A stretch of DNA of 64,000 nucleotides from JAEEJA01 sp036343175 (GTDB lineage: Bacteria > Bacillota > Clostridia > Lachnospirales > Lachnospiraceae), in contig JAZASR010000008.1 in NCBI GenBank assembly GCA_036343175.1, positions 9,346 to 73,345 of the forward strand. The letters are read 5' to 3'. The number at the start of each line of letters is the position of its first letter. Position 1 is the first letter of the stretch. The notes under the pieces are model-generated. The model ran no database searches, was not told the DNA's origin, and saw nothing but the letters and a program-made list of their open reading frames with translations. A program made the translations under genes and the position numbers. This document shows positions 25,797 through 35,885 of this stretch, piece by piece.

Positions 25797-27038
25797 ATGA
25801 AGGCATTTTTCATTGATAAGTTCATTTCTGAATTTGTGACCAAAAGGCCGGTAAGTATGTTTCTGCCTGATATAAGAGAGCATGAGTCTGACCTCAGAAA
25901 GGCGATAGAAGGTAAGAAAGTTCTTGTAATTGGCGGGGCCGGCAGTATCGGCAGCTCATTCATCAGGGCGATACTGCCATTCAGGCCTGCAGCTCTGATC
26001 GTGGTGGATATCAATGAAAATGCCCTTGCAGAGCTTACCCGTGATCTTCGAAGCACAAAGGGCATGTTCGTACCTGAAGACTATATTCCTTATCCCATGA
26101 GCTATTCATCAGTAACATTTAAGCAGATGTTCACAGACCGCGGAGGTTTTGATATAGTTGCTAACTTCTCAGCCCATAAGCACGTAAGAAGTGAGAAAGA
26201 TATATATTCTGTAGAGGCTATGCTTAAGAATAACGTTCTGGATGCCAGAAGGCTTCTTGACCTCCTGACTCAATATCCGCCTCAGATGTATTTCTGTGTA
26301 TCTACTGATAAGGCTGCAAATCCAGTAAACATTATGGGAGCGAGTAAGCGTCTTATGGAGGACATTATCTTTTCATATTCCGATAAGTTCCCTGTTAAGA
26401 CTGCAAGATTCGCTAACGTTGCATTTTCCAATGGGTCGCTCCCTGCAGGATTCCTTGCACGTCTGTCACGCTTACAGCCATTGAGCGGTCCTAATGACGT
26501 AAAGCGCTACTTCGTTTCACCTGAAGAAAGCGGCCAGATCTGCATGCTTTCCTGTATGCTTGCTGATAATCGTGAAATAGTATTCCCTAAGCTCGAAAAA
26601 CAGCAGATGATGACCTTCGATAAGATAGGTGTTGAGCTTCTTCATGAATATGGCTATGAACCTGATTATTGCAATTCCGATCAGGAGGCAGTTGAGAAGG
26701 CTGCGGCTTTAAAAGAAATGATCATGAAAGGAGGACATGATGCAATTCTTAAATATCCTGTTCACTTTACTGTCTCTGATACAGCAGGAGAAAAGCCTTT
26801 TGAAGAATTCTATACCAGATATGAAAATGTCGATATGAGTAAATTTAAAGAGCTTGGAGTTATCACAGGCAAGCAGATACCGGACAGGGAAGCACTGGGG
26901 CAGCTTTGTGCAGATCTGGATAAGATCTTTGATGATCATTCGGCTGCCAAGGAAAAGGTAATCGAGATCATTGGAAAGTATCTGCCTGAATTCTCGCATA
27001 TAGATAATGGTAATAAACAGCTTGATTCAAAGATGTGA
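25797..27038 (+). CDS. Sugar-nucleotide 4,6-dehydratase, LegB-like
   Basis: 413 residues of the CapD/PseB-type short-chain dehydratase family. NAD-binding GGAGSIGSSF is near residue 43; the active-site segment FCVSTDKAANPVN is followed by MGASKR, where Met stands in the usual Tyr place as in CapD-type enzymes. It would form a 4-keto-6-deoxy-GlcNAc nucleotide for LegC. The neighbours argue for LegB function with a GDP-linked substrate; UDP-GlcNAc cannot be excluded. A C-terminal extension of about 80 residues is present. Its stop overlaps the next start (TGATG). Confidence 0.8.
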   Translation: MKAFFIDKFISEFVTKRPVSMFLPDIREHESDLRKAIEGKKVLVIGGAGSIGSSFIRAILPFRPAALIVVDINENALAELTRDLRSTKGMFVPEDYIPYPMSYSSVTFKQMFTDRGGFDIVANFSAHKHVRSEKDIYSVEAMLKNNVLDARRLLDLLTQYPPQMYFCVSTDKAANPVNIMGASKRLMEDIIFSYSDKFPVKTARFANVAFSNGSLPAGFLARLSRLQPLSGPNDVKRYFVSPEESGQICMLSCMLADNREIVFPKLEKQQMMTFDKIGVELLHEYGYEPDYCNSDQEAVEKAAALKEMIMKGGHDAILKYPVHFTVSDTAGEKPFEEFYTRYENVDMSKFKELGVITGKQIPDREALGQLCADLDKIFDDHSAAKEKVIEIIGKYLPEFSHIDNGNKQLDSKM

Positions 27039-28120
27039 TGCATATGAAAAATAATCGTAATGGAAATATTGAATTGCTTCGCTTCCTTTTTGCAAATTGT
27101 ATAGTCCTTCATCATTCTTTTCTGAAATTTATGAAAGGTGGCTGGATTGGTGTAGAGTTCTTCTTCATCATAACCGGTTTCTTCCTTTGTAAAAAGTTAT
27201 CTGCATCTGCAGACGAAAGCAGCCGCGAGAGCCTTAAAGCTACAGCAGATGCAGGAGTCCTTGAACTGAAGAAAAGGTTCTTTAAGATCTTTCCATTTTT
27301 TCTGCTTTCGACAATATTTGGATTTATAATAAAGTGCCTTGCTTTGGACTTTGGAACAGGACTGAAAGGCATGGTCATACAGGCATTTACACTTCCTTAT
27401 GACTTTCTCTTTTTACAGAATTATGGATATGGAGCGCCTTCCTGTACGGGGGTAGTATGGTACCTTTCTGCCATGTTTTTTGCCATCTGGATAATTTATC
27501 CATTTATTCGGAGATATTGGACCTTCTTCTCAAAATATGCGGCTCCGGTTCTTGCTGTATTTATTACCGGATATCTTGTAAGAACTTATGGAATGATGGG
27601 GTCTGCTAATGACTGGTCTGGTGTAAACCTTAATTCCGGATTCTTAAGAGCTTATGCTGATATCAGCTGGGGGTGCTTCCTGTATCAGTGTTCACTGAGT
27701 TCTGCAAAATATAGAAAGAATAATTTTGCCATAATCAGTGGTCTTTTAGAAATTGCATGCTACTTTACGGTATTTGCCTATATGTTCGTATGGAACCCTG
27801 ATATTGGAGCATTTGATCCGCTTGCTGTCACAGCACTGTCTCTTGGAATTGTTCTTACTCTTTCTGACAGGTCTTTTCTAAGTGGAATATTTGATAACAG
27901 GATTTCCTATGCATTGGGAAATTTCAGCATGGTACTCTTTATGAATCATGCCTACTGGACATTTAATATCGAGAAGATTTCTTCTGCATATAGTATTAAT
28001 TTAAGTGTACCGGAACTTAAAGCATCCGCCATCATCCTGTCATATTTATCAGCTTTTCTTGTACTTATAATTGTTGATTTCATAAAGAAGGCGGCTGCAG
28101 GAAAAAGAAAGGCATCATGA
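27038..28120 (+). CDS. Acyltransferase family 3 membrane protein
   Basis: 360 residues from ATG 27038 (overlapping the previous stop); GTG at 27035 and ATG at 27044 are alternatives. About ten membrane segments with the acyltransferase-3 pattern: NIELLRFLFANCIVLHHS near the start with the conserved His, then WIGVEFFFIITGFF. The family O-acylates exported glycans using acyl-CoA. First of two adjacent paralogous acyltransferase genes inside the legionaminic-like set, so it may decorate the nonulosonate or a neighbouring residue (inference). Confidence 0.88.
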   Translation: MHMKNNRNGNIELLRFLFANCIVLHHSFLKFMKGGWIGVEFFFIITGFFLCKKLSASADESSRESLKATADAGVLELKKRFFKIFPFFLLSTIFGFIIKCLALDFGTGLKGMVIQAFTLPYDFLFLQNYGYGAPSCTGVVWYLSAMFFAIWIIYPFIRRYWTFFSKYAAPVLAVFITGYLVRTYGMMGSANDWSGVNLNSGFLRAYADISWGCFLYQCSLSSAKYRKNNFAIISGLLEIACYFTVFAYMFVWNPDIGAFDPLAVTALSLGIVLTLSDRSFLSGIFDNRISYALGNFSMVLFMNHAYWTFNIEKISSAYSINLSVPELKASAIILSYLSAFLVLIIVDFIKKAAAGKRKAS

Positions 28121-28126
28121 ATCATC

Positions 28127-29284
28127 ATGACTACTAGCAAACCATTCATCGCTTCACTTCAGGCTTTCAGAGCTCTGGCATTTCTGGCAGTATTCATTTC
28201 GCATTCTCACCTTTCATCGATGGGCGGCGCTTTTGGTGTATCTGCCTTTTTTGTGCTTTCCGGTTTCCTTATGTACTATCAATATTCCGATAAGACCCTG
28301 GATGTGTCTTTAGGTCTTAATCTGAAGTTTTCCGTTGAGAGGATAAGTAAGATATATCTGCTATACGTTATCATGACAGTAGTGAGTATACCTTTCGAAA
28401 TATTGCGTTCATCAGGCAATGGGACCGCTACCCTTTTCTGGTATTATCAGAAAATTTTTTTCAATCTTACTCTTCTTCAGGCATGGCACCCATCATTCTA
28501 TATTTACGGATCTTTTAATGGAGTTGCCTGGTTCCTTTCAGCCTGTCTGTTCCTTTATTTCTGCTATCCTTATCTGCAGAAAAAGGTAAAGTCGATAAAG
28601 AGCACAAGAGGACTATATATGGGACTTGCAATATCCTGGCTCCTACAGGTGCTTTTTGTAATGACCACCAGAAACCTGGTATTAGATACCTATCCTGACA
28701 GCAATTATTTCCTTGCATATACATTTCCTCTTACCAGACTGGGTGACTTCTCATTTGGAATATTTCTGTCAGCCATATACCAGAGAAGGAAAATCAGACT
28801 ATTATCAGAAAAAAATGATAAGATTGAACATAACCTTCCCTCTGAAAATATTATTTTTACACTATTGGAAATATTATGCATCGTATTTGTCGTCTGCTTT
28901 TTTCTTGCGTACAGATCAGCATTCTTTATTTCCAGGCTCAACTGGTTCCGCTATGCTGCCATGTGGGTTCCTTTGTGCGGTCTTATCATAGTACTCTTTG
29001 TTATCAATAAAGGGATCTTTACAATGATTCTGAATAACTGGTTCCTCGTATGGCTTGGAAATGTATCTTCATACACATATCTGATACATTCTATTATTAT
29101 CATATATGTCAGAATGGCTGCAGAATATATTTTAAGATATTTTTCAATGACATATTCAGCCGAATCGCTGTTGTTCAACATAACTACTTGCCTGATCTCA
29201 TTTGCCATCACTTTGGTGCTTGCTGTTTTGTATAAAAAATTCCATGTTTTCAGAGAATCACTAAATTTAAGTACCAAAGTATAA
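28127..29284 (+). CDS. Acyltransferase family 3 membrane protein (second copy)
   Basis: 385 residues; ATG 6 bp after the previous stop. LQAFRALAFLAVFISHSH holds the family His, and FGVSAFFVLSGFLMYYQY follows. About ten membrane segments. Same family as the preceding gene but not closely similar, so probably a different acyl acceptor position. No SGNH domain is fused. Confidence 0.88.
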   Translation: MTTSKPFIASLQAFRALAFLAVFISHSHLSSMGGAFGVSAFFVLSGFLMYYQYSDKTLDVSLGLNLKFSVERISKIYLLYVIMTVVSIPFEILRSSGNGTATLFWYYQKIFFNLTLLQAWHPSFYIYGSFNGVAWFLSACLFLYFCYPYLQKKVKSIKSTRGLYMGLAISWLLQVLFVMTTRNLVLDTYPDSNYFLAYTFPLTRLGDFSFGIFLSAIYQRRKIRLLSEKNDKIEHNLPSENIIFTLLEILCIVFVVCFFLAYRSAFFISRLNWFRYAAMWVPLCGLIIVLFVINKGIFTMILNNWFLVWLGNVSSYTYLIHSIIIIYVRMAAEYILRYFSMTYSAESLLFNITTCLISFAITLVLAVLYKKFHVFRESLNLSTKV

Positions 29285-29338
29285 ACATTTTGTTCTATAA
29301 TGTCAGTAATTACTGATGAAATAATGTGAGGTAATGCT

Positions 29339-30517
29339 ATGAAACGTTTTGTACCTTTATCTATACCGAATTTTGAAGGAAATGAAAGAAAGTATGTAGA
29401 TGATGCCATTGATCAGGGCTGGGTCTCAACAGGAGGCGCATATATCACAAAGCTTGAAGAGAAGCTGGAAGAGTTCCTGCATGTACCCAATGTAGCTGCC
29501 TGCCAGAGCGGTACTTCAGCTCTTCACCTTTCTCTGGTACAGGCAGGAGTCGTTCCGGGAGACGCTGTCCTTGTACCTCCTGTAACTTTTATTGCCGCTG
29601 TCAATCCTGTCCGCTATCAGTTTGCAGAACCTATATTCATTGACTGCGATGACAGCCTCTGCATAGACCCTGTGAAGCTAAAGTCTTTCTGCCGGAATGA
29701 GTGTACTTTTGAAAATGGAGAGCTTAAACTTAAGGAATCCGGGAAAATAGTAAAAGCAGTCGTAGTAGTTCATGTTTTCGGCAATCTTGCTGACATTGAA
29801 TCTATTATGGATATTGCTGAAGAATATAATATTGCTGTCATTGAAGATGCCACAGAAGCCTTAGGTTCAAGATATACAGATGGTAGATACAAGGGCAGGT
29901 TTGCCGGAACTATCGGAGATTTTGGCGCATATTCATTCAATGGAAATAAGATCATAACGACCGGAGGCGGCGGCGCTGTCACATCCAATGATCCTGCAAA
30001 GGTCGACCACCTGAGATATCTTTCAACTCAGGCAAAGGATGATCCTCACTATTATATACACAATGAGATCGGCTATAATTACCGTATGACCAACCTTCAG
30101 GCCGCCTTAGGCGTTGCCCAGATGGAAGAACTTGCTGATTTCATAGAAAGAAAGCATAAGAATCTGGATCTTTACAGGGAGCTGTTTAAGGACTTTGAGC
30201 TTGGTACTCTGCTTGATTTTCGTCAGGGAACTTACTCAAACCAGTGGTTCTATTCTCTGAATATTGATAAGACAAAGGTTCATGCCACAATGCGTGATAT
30301 CATTACCGCACTTGGCCAGAGAGGAGTCCAGACCAGAGCTATCTGGGGACTTATCAATGAGCAGCTGCCTTATATTCATGAGAAGACATATAAGCTTGAA
30401 AAGGCAAAGTACTATTCTGAACGTATTTTAAATATTCCTTCAAGCACTCAGTTATCTGAAGATGATATCAGTTATGCAGCAGACCAGATAAAAGATGTGT
30501 TAAGAAGCTTTACCTGA
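29339..30517 (+). CDS. legC: PLP sugar aminotransferase, LegC-like
   Basis: 392 residues of the DegT/DnrJ/EryC1 family. The PLP lysine is K204 in SFNGNKIITTGGGGAV. In the legionaminic pathway LegC aminates C4 of the 4-keto-6-deoxy-GlcNAc nucleotide. The length and the N-terminal MKRFVPLSIPNFEGNERKYV agree with LegC-type enzymes. It is followed by the matching N-acetyltransferase gene. The start follows GTGAGGTAATGCT. Confidence 0.88.
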   Translation: MKRFVPLSIPNFEGNERKYVDDAIDQGWVSTGGAYITKLEEKLEEFLHVPNVAACQSGTSALHLSLVQAGVVPGDAVLVPPVTFIAAVNPVRYQFAEPIFIDCDDSLCIDPVKLKSFCRNECTFENGELKLKESGKIVKAVVVVHVFGNLADIESIMDIAEEYNIAVIEDATEALGSRYTDGRYKGRFAGTIGDFGAYSFNGNKIITTGGGGAVTSNDPAKVDHLRYLSTQAKDDPHYYIHNEIGYNYRMTNLQAALGVAQMEELADFIERKHKNLDLYRELFKDFELGTLLDFRQGTYSNQWFYSLNIDKTKVHATMRDIITALGQRGVQTRAIWGLINEQLPYIHEKTYKLEKAKYYSERILNIPSSTQLSEDDISYAADQIKDVLRSFT

Positions 30518-30534
30518 TTAACGGAGGAACATTT

Positions 30535-31185
30535 ATGCTGACTGGTTCTAGGAAAATATTGCTTATTGGCGGAGGCGGCCACTGCAGATCTGTGGCAGAT
30601 GCTCTTATCAGATCTGATCAGTATGATGCAATAGGAATAGTCGATAAGCATGCAGATGACTCTGAAAAGATGTTTGGAAAGATCCCTGTTGTCGGTGTCG
30701 ACGATGACCTGCCTATATTAAAGAAAGATGGATGGAACTTTGCATTTGTAACTGTCGGAAGTGTCGGAAACACGGACTTAAGAAGAAAACTTTTTTCAGG
30801 TATTGCATCTTTGGGCTTCAGGATTCCGAATATCGCGGATCCATCCGCTGTTGTTTCTGAAAACAGTACTTTTGGAAAAGGAATATTCATTGGAAAGAAT
30901 ACAATAGTGAATGCGGGTTCTGTCATTGGAGATGCAGCTATTTTAAATACTTCATCAGTAATCGAACATGACTGTCAGATAGGAGCATTCGTGCATGTTT
31001 CTCCAGGTGCAGTCCTTTGCGGCGGAGTCAGGGTCGGAGATGATGCCCATATTGGTGCCAGAGCCGTGGTAAAGCAGTATCTTACTATTGGTGATAAAAG
31101 CATCGTTGGTATGGGTAGTGTTGTTATACGTGACATTGGCTCTGATGTGACTGTTGTCGGATGTCCGGCCAAACCTGTTGTATGA
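30535..31185 (+). CDS. legH: Sugar N-acetyltransferase, LegH/PglD-like
   Basis: 216 residues. An N-terminal Rossmann-like lobe (ILLIGGGGHCRSVADALI) precedes a left-handed beta-helix of hexapeptide repeats. The catalytic His is H145 in SSVIEHDCQIG. It would acetylate the 4-amino group made by LegC using acetyl-CoA. The start follows ACGGAGGAACATTT and lies 17 bp after legC. Confidence 0.88.
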   Translation: MLTGSRKILLIGGGGHCRSVADALIRSDQYDAIGIVDKHADDSEKMFGKIPVVGVDDDLPILKKDGWNFAFVTVGSVGNTDLRRKLFSGIASLGFRIPNIADPSAVVSENSTFGKGIFIGKNTIVNAGSVIGDAAILNTSSVIEHDCQIGAFVHVSPGAVLCGGVRVGDDAHIGARAVVKQYLTIGDKSIVGMGSVVIRDIGSDVTVVGCPAKPVV

Positions 31186-31245
31186 TATTAGTTTAATATT
31201 ACATCCTGTTAATATTGATAGTGCAGATAAATTGGAGATATAGAT

Positions 31246-32244
31246 ATGGGAAAAGTCATTATCATTGCAGAAGCCGGCGTCAATCACAACGGCAGTATAG
31301 AACTTGCAAAAAAACTGGCTGATAAGGCAAAGGAAGCCGGGGCTGATATAGTAAAATACCAGACTGGAAAACCTGAAAACCTGGTTGCAAAGTCGGCAAA
31401 GATGGCTGAATATCAGAAAGAAAATACAGGTAAGGATGAGAGCCAGTTTCAGATGCTTAAGAAACTGATGCTGCCCTTTGATGCATTCGATGAGATATTT
31501 GCTTATTGTGAAAGTATAGGTATCATGCCTCTTTCTACTCCATTTGATCTTGAGAGCATAGATTACCTGAATAAAAAGAATATGCCTTTCTGGAAGGTAC
31601 CATCAGGTGAGATCACAAATCTCCCTTACCTTGAAAAGATCGCAAAGACCGGCAAGTCTGTCGTTATGTCGACCGGTATGTCTACATTGGCTGAGGTAAA
31701 GGCTGCGGTTAAGCTTTTAAAGGATAATGGATCAGGTGATATCACTGTACTTCAGTGCAATACTCAATATCCTACACCATATGAAGATGTTAACCTTCGT
31801 GCAATGCTTACAATGAAAGAAGATCTGGGGCTTCCGGTTGGATATTCCGACCATACGAGGGGAATAGAGATCCCTATTGCTGCTGTGGCTATGGGTGCCT
31901 CTATAATAGAGAAGCACTTTACCCTTGACAGGAATATGGAAGGACCTGATCATAAGGCAAGTCTTGAACCTGATGAGCTTAGATCCATGGTCGACTCTAT
32001 CCGCCACGTTGAGGCGGCTCTTGGAAGTGGTATTAAGCAGGTAAGTGACAGTGAGCGTCCTAATATCGCAGTTGCCAGGAAAAGCATAGTTGCCAGATGT
32101 GACATAAAGAAGGGAGAGCTTCTTTCTGAAGAAAACATAACCACTAAAAGGCCCGGGAATGGCATTGATCCTATGAAGTGGCATGAGGTAACAGGAACAA
32201 AAGCTGTACGTGACTTTAAAGAGGATGAACTTATAGAATTATGA
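31246..32244 (+). CDS. legI: Nonulosonate synthase, LegI/NeuB family
   Basis: 332 residues. It condenses phosphoenolpyruvate with a 6-carbon amino sugar to form a nine-carbon acid. The N-terminal TIM-barrel begins IIIAEAGVNHNGSIELAK, with the KYQT and KVPSGEITNLPYLE motifs; a C-terminal SAF (antifreeze-like) domain covers about 275-332 (RKSIVARCDIKKGELL). Family membership is firm; legionaminic rather than sialic specificity comes from the neighbours. The last 4 bp overlap legG (ATGA). Confidence 0.92.
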   Translation: MGKVIIIAEAGVNHNGSIELAKKLADKAKEAGADIVKYQTGKPENLVAKSAKMAEYQKENTGKDESQFQMLKKLMLPFDAFDEIFAYCESIGIMPLSTPFDLESIDYLNKKNMPFWKVPSGEITNLPYLEKIAKTGKSVVMSTGMSTLAEVKAAVKLLKDNGSGDITVLQCNTQYPTPYEDVNLRAMLTMKEDLGLPVGYSDHTRGIEIPIAAVAMGASIIEKHFTLDRNMEGPDHKASLEPDELRSMVDSIRHVEAALGSGIKQVSDSERPNIAVARKSIVARCDIKKGELLSEENITTKRPGNGIDPMKWHEVTGTKAVRDFKEDELIEL

Positions 32245-33401
32245 ATAAAATAACAGTATTAACTGCAACAAGGGCAGAATATGGACTGTTAAGTCCCATA
32301 ATTAAGGTCTTGAAAGAAAAACCTGAATATGATGTAAGAGTAGTTGCTACCGGAGCCCACATGTCTCCGGAATTCGGCCTTACATATAGAGAAATAGAGA
32401 AGGATGGCATTGATATCGATAAGAAGATCGAGATACTTCTTTCAAGCGATACACCTGCTTCTATTTCCAAAAGTATGGGTCTGGCCATGATAAGCTTTGC
32501 TGAATACTTTTCTGACACTCGTCCTGATGCTCTCATGGTTCTCGGTGACAGATATGAGACTATAGCAGTGTGCCTTGCGGCAATGAATGAAAGGATACCG
32601 ATCATTCATCTATATGGAGGCGAAACAACAGAAGGCGCTATCGATGAAGCTGTAAGGCATGCCATTACGAAAATCAGTTACCTGCACCTTACCAGTACAG
32701 ATGCATATCGTAAACGTGTCATACAGATGGGAGAATCGCCTGACAGGGTATTTACTGTAGGTGCTATGGGTGTTTATAATGCTATTCATCAGGACCTGAT
32801 GTCAGTTGATGAACTTTCGGATTCTATCTGCTTTGATCTGCATGGTGATTATGCAGTTGTGACATTCCATCCGGTAACTCTTGAAAATGCAAGTGCTGAA
32901 AAGCAGTGTCATGAACTCATGAAAGCATTTGACTTTTTTCCTGATATGAAGTTCCTGATAACCAAGGCAAATGCAGATGCTGATGGACGTATCATCAATA
33001 AGATACTTGAAGAGTATGGAAAGAGCCATGATAATGTCATTGTAGTTGATTCACTTGGCATGAAGCGCTACTTAAGTGCACTTAATGGTGCTGCCATGGA
33101 AGTTGGAAACTCATCAAGCGGTCTTTTAGAGGTACCTTCTTTCCATATCCCTACAGTAAATATAGGTGACCGGCAGAAGGGAAGGCTTAAGGCCGACTCG
33201 GTAATTGACTGCCAGCCTGAATGTGGATCTATAGTCGATGCAATGAAGAAGGCTTTAGACAGTGATTTCAGGACTAAATGCAGAACAGTCGTTAATCCTT
33301 ATGGAAATGGTGATACAGTAAGTAAGATTATTAGTGCAGTTGACTGTATGTTCAGTACGGGTATCAATATTAAAAAGAAATTTTATGATATATCATTTTG
33401 A
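32241..33401 (+). CDS. legG: Hydrolysing nucleotide-HexNAc 2-epimerase, LegG/NeuC family
   Basis: 386 residues. It releases the nucleotide and inverts C2 of the diacetamido sugar, giving the substrate for LegI. Family motifs are TATRAEYGLLSPII at the start, GDRYETIAVCLAA, HLYGGETTEGAIDEAVRHA and the C-terminal GNSSSGLLEVPSF. Translation is coupled to legI by ATGA. The next gene is rfbG, not the expected CMP-nonulosonate synthetase. Confidence 0.92.
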   Translation: MNKITVLTATRAEYGLLSPIIKVLKEKPEYDVRVVATGAHMSPEFGLTYREIEKDGIDIDKKIEILLSSDTPASISKSMGLAMISFAEYFSDTRPDALMVLGDRYETIAVCLAAMNERIPIIHLYGGETTEGAIDEAVRHAITKISYLHLTSTDAYRKRVIQMGESPDRVFTVGAMGVYNAIHQDLMSVDELSDSICFDLHGDYAVVTFHPVTLENASAEKQCHELMKAFDFFPDMKFLITKANADADGRIINKILEEYGKSHDNVIVVDSLGMKRYLSALNGAAMEVGNSSSGLLEVPSFHIPTVNIGDRQKGRLKADSVIDCQPECGSIVDAMKKALDSDFRTKCRTVVNPYGNGDTVSKIISAVDCMFSTGINIKKKFYDISF

Positions 33402-33414
33402 AACAGGAGGATAT

Positions 33415-34572
33415 ATGTCTGACGAACTTCTTGATTTTTATAAAGGAAAGCGAGTGCTTGTAACAGGACATACCGGTTTTAAGGGCACATGGCTTACACG
33501 AATACTAATTGATGCTGGAGCTTATGTATGCGGCTACAGCCTGAACCCGCCTACTGATCATAATCTATTCTCTCTGGCAGGCCTTGCTGATGCAGAGAAG
33601 AAGGGGAAGCTCATTAACGTAATATCCGATATTCGTGACCTTGATGCTCTAAAGAAAGCATTTACTGACTTTAAGCCTGATATAATAATTCATCTGGCTG
33701 CCCAGCCTATCGTTCGTGATTCTTACAGGAATCCTGTATACACATACGAAACAAACGTTATGGGAACGGTTAACGTTCTTGAGTGTATAAGGCTTACCGA
33801 TTCTGTCAGGTCAGCTGTAATGATAACGACTGATAAGGTTTATAAGAACAATGAATGGGTATGGGGCTACCGTGAGGACGAACCACTGGACGGATTTGAT
33901 CCTTACTCCAACTCAAAGTCCTGTGCAGAGCTTTCTGTTCACTCTTATAAGCGTTCATTTTTCAATGCCATGGATGGCAGGGATGGACATAGATATCTTG
34001 CTGTGTCTACAGCAAGAGCAGGAAATGTGATCGGCGGTGGAGACTTTGCCAATGAACGTATCATACCTGACTGTGTAAGAGCATGTGAAAAGGTTTATAA
34101 AGCCGGTGGTAATAAGGCTGTTATCGGGGTCCGCAATCCTTATTCTACCCGTCCTTATCAGCATGTACTTGAACCGCTTGCCATGTACCTGCTGATCGGA
34201 AAGAAGCAGTGGGAGGATTTAAAGTTTCAGTCGTATTATAACGTAGGACCTGATGATTGCGACTGTGTAGATACAGGTGACCTGGTTTCTCTTTTCTGTG
34301 AAAAGTGGAATGCAGATCGTAATCTTGGAGTTGAGGCAAAGTGGGAGTCACAGGCAGAGAAAAACGCTCCTCACGAAGCAAACTTTTTAAAGCTTGACTC
34401 TACAAAGATCAAGACTATGCTTGGATACAAGCCGCGCTGGCATATTGATGAATGTATGGAAAAGACTGTTGAATTTTCACAGACTTATCTTGTATCACCT
34501 GATAAGCTGCCTGAAGAAATGGATAAAGAGATAGAGGAATTCTTTAATGGCAGAATAAGTGCAGATATGTAA
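33415..34572 (+). CDS. rfbG: CDP-glucose 4,6-dehydratase
   Basis: 385 residues from ATG 33415, 4 nt after AGGAGG; the longer in-frame start at 33334 lies inside legG and is rejected. TGHTGFKGTW at 17-26 is the family NAD site and YSNSK (Tyr164, Lys168) the catalytic pair. It converts CDP-glucose to CDP-4-keto-6-deoxyglucose, the RfbH substrate. It is separated from rfbF/rfbH by 11.6 kb holding the nonulosonate genes, so the two pathways are interleaved. Confidence 0.95.
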   Translation: MSDELLDFYKGKRVLVTGHTGFKGTWLTRILIDAGAYVCGYSLNPPTDHNLFSLAGLADAEKKGKLINVISDIRDLDALKKAFTDFKPDIIIHLAAQPIVRDSYRNPVYTYETNVMGTVNVLECIRLTDSVRSAVMITTDKVYKNNEWVWGYREDEPLDGFDPYSNSKSCAELSVHSYKRSFFNAMDGRDGHRYLAVSTARAGNVIGGGDFANERIIPDCVRACEKVYKAGGNKAVIGVRNPYSTRPYQHVLEPLAMYLLIGKKQWEDLKFQSYYNVGPDDCDCVDTGDLVSLFCEKWNADRNLGVEAKWESQAEKNAPHEANFLKLDSTKIKTMLGYKPRWHIDECMEKTVEFSQTYLVSPDKLPEEMDKEIEEFFNGRISADM

Positions 34573-34637
34573 TGATATTAAAGTTAATGACAGATTAAAT
34601 TACAGCTTTGATCAATGTTTAATTAAGGAGATCGATC

Positions 34638-35885
34638 TTGAATAAATCCAATATTTCTGATACTTTTGATAACATAATATTGAACTCAAAAGCCTATAAT
34701 TATTTAAAGCTTCATTATAATATCGGGCGCAAGTTCAATATAGGATCCATAAACAGGTTCACCCCTGTAAAATCGGATGACAAAAAAACAAGAGTAACTC
34801 TGATCCTGCCAAGATTTAGAAAGTCAGATGTCTTTGGCGGTATCTCTACATCTATAAAATTCGGGCTTGATCTCGCTGAATATCTTGGCGCTGATTTCAG
34901 AATACTGGTCCAGAGCAATGAAACTTACGGCAGAGATACATATGAACTTGACGGATTTTCTCATAACTCTGAAAACAAAGGCTTATTTTTCATGGGCGAA
35001 TCAAGAAAAATAAAGGTTAGAAAAAATGAAATATTTATCGCTGTTTTTTGGACTTCAGCCTATATTTTGCCTTCAATACTTAAGTGGGAGAAGAAAGTTT
35101 ATGGCAGAATCAATCCGTTTGTATATCTGATACAGGATTTTGAACCTGGATTTTTCAGATGGTCCACTGAATATTGTCTTGCAGAATCGACATACAGAAA
35201 TTGTCCGGAAAATATCATTGCCGTCTATAATTCAAAAGAACTGTATTGTTATTTTAAGAATAACGGTTATAAATTCCATGATAACCTTTATTTTACACCT
35301 TATCTGAATGACAGGCTGCGTAAATATCTTTTTGACAAACCGCAGGTAAAGAGAAAGAAGCAGATCATATTTTACGGAAGACCCGGTACAGCAAGAAATG
35401 CTTTTGAAATAGTATCTTATTCACTGAAATTATTTTCAGAAAAATATAAGAATGCTTCAGAATGGACTATTAAAGGTCTTGGTGAGAATTTTGGTTCTTT
35501 AAAGTTAAAAAATAATATAGTCAGAAGCTGTGGAAAACTGAGTCTTGATGAATACGCAGCATGTATGAAAGAGTCATATGCAGGTATTTCTCTTATGATA
35601 TCCCCGCATCCTTCATACCCGCCGCTGGAAATGGCAGCATTTGGTGTTCAGACCATAACTAACTCATTTGTATGCAAGGATCTTTCTTCATTCAGTAAAA
35701 ACATCCATTCCTTGGATATCTGTACAGCTGAGAATATTGAAAAAGAACTTGAAAAAATATGTGATGGCTATTATAAAGGCCTCCAATCTTCAATAATGGA
35801 TAAGGATAACGATTATATAAAAGGTGAGGATTTTGACAAATGTATCATTGCTTTAAGCCGGATCCTTAAGGAGACGATATGTTAG
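34638..35885 (+). CDS. Glycosyltransferase, WsaF-like (GT-B)
   Basis: 415 residues starting with TTG 7 nt after AAGGAG; no better start is in frame. Segments such as VTLILPRFRKSDVFGGIST, YLIQDFEPGFF and the later FYGRPGTARNAFEIV resemble WsaF-type rhamnosyltransferases with two GT-B lobes. It lacks membrane segments. The donor is not certain. It overlaps the next gene by 7 bp. Confidence 0.75.
   Translation: MNKSNISDTFDNIILNSKAYNYLKLHYNIGRKFNIGSINRFTPVKSDDKKTRVTLILPRFRKSDVFGGISTSIKFGLDLAEYLGADFRILVQSNETYGRDTYELDGFSHNSENKGLFFMGESRKIKVRKNEIFIAVFWTSAYILPSILKWEKKVYGRINPFVYLIQDFEPGFFRWSTEYCLAESTYRNCPENIIAVYNSKELYCYFKNNGYKFHDNLYFTPYLNDRLRKYLFDKPQVKRKKQIIFYGRPGTARNAFEIVSYSLKLFSEKYKNASEWTIKGLGENFGSLKLKNNIVRSCGKLSLDEYAACMKESYAGISLMISPHPSYPPLEMAAFGVQTITNSFVCKDLSSFSKNIHSLDICTAENIEKELEKICDGYYKGLQSSIMDKDNDYIKGEDFDKCIIALSRILKETIC

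Noticed and set aside
31246..33401. Sialic acid (Neu5Ac) or pseudaminic acid synthesis by these neuB/neuC-like genes
   Set aside because: The presence of PtmE-like, LegC-like and LegH-like genes and a hydrolysing 2-epimerase fits legionaminic acid better; pseudaminic acid would need PseG and PseH types.
33334..33414. N-terminal extension of rfbG inside legG
   Set aside because: AGGAGG lies just before ATG 33415 and the dehydratase domain starts a few residues later.
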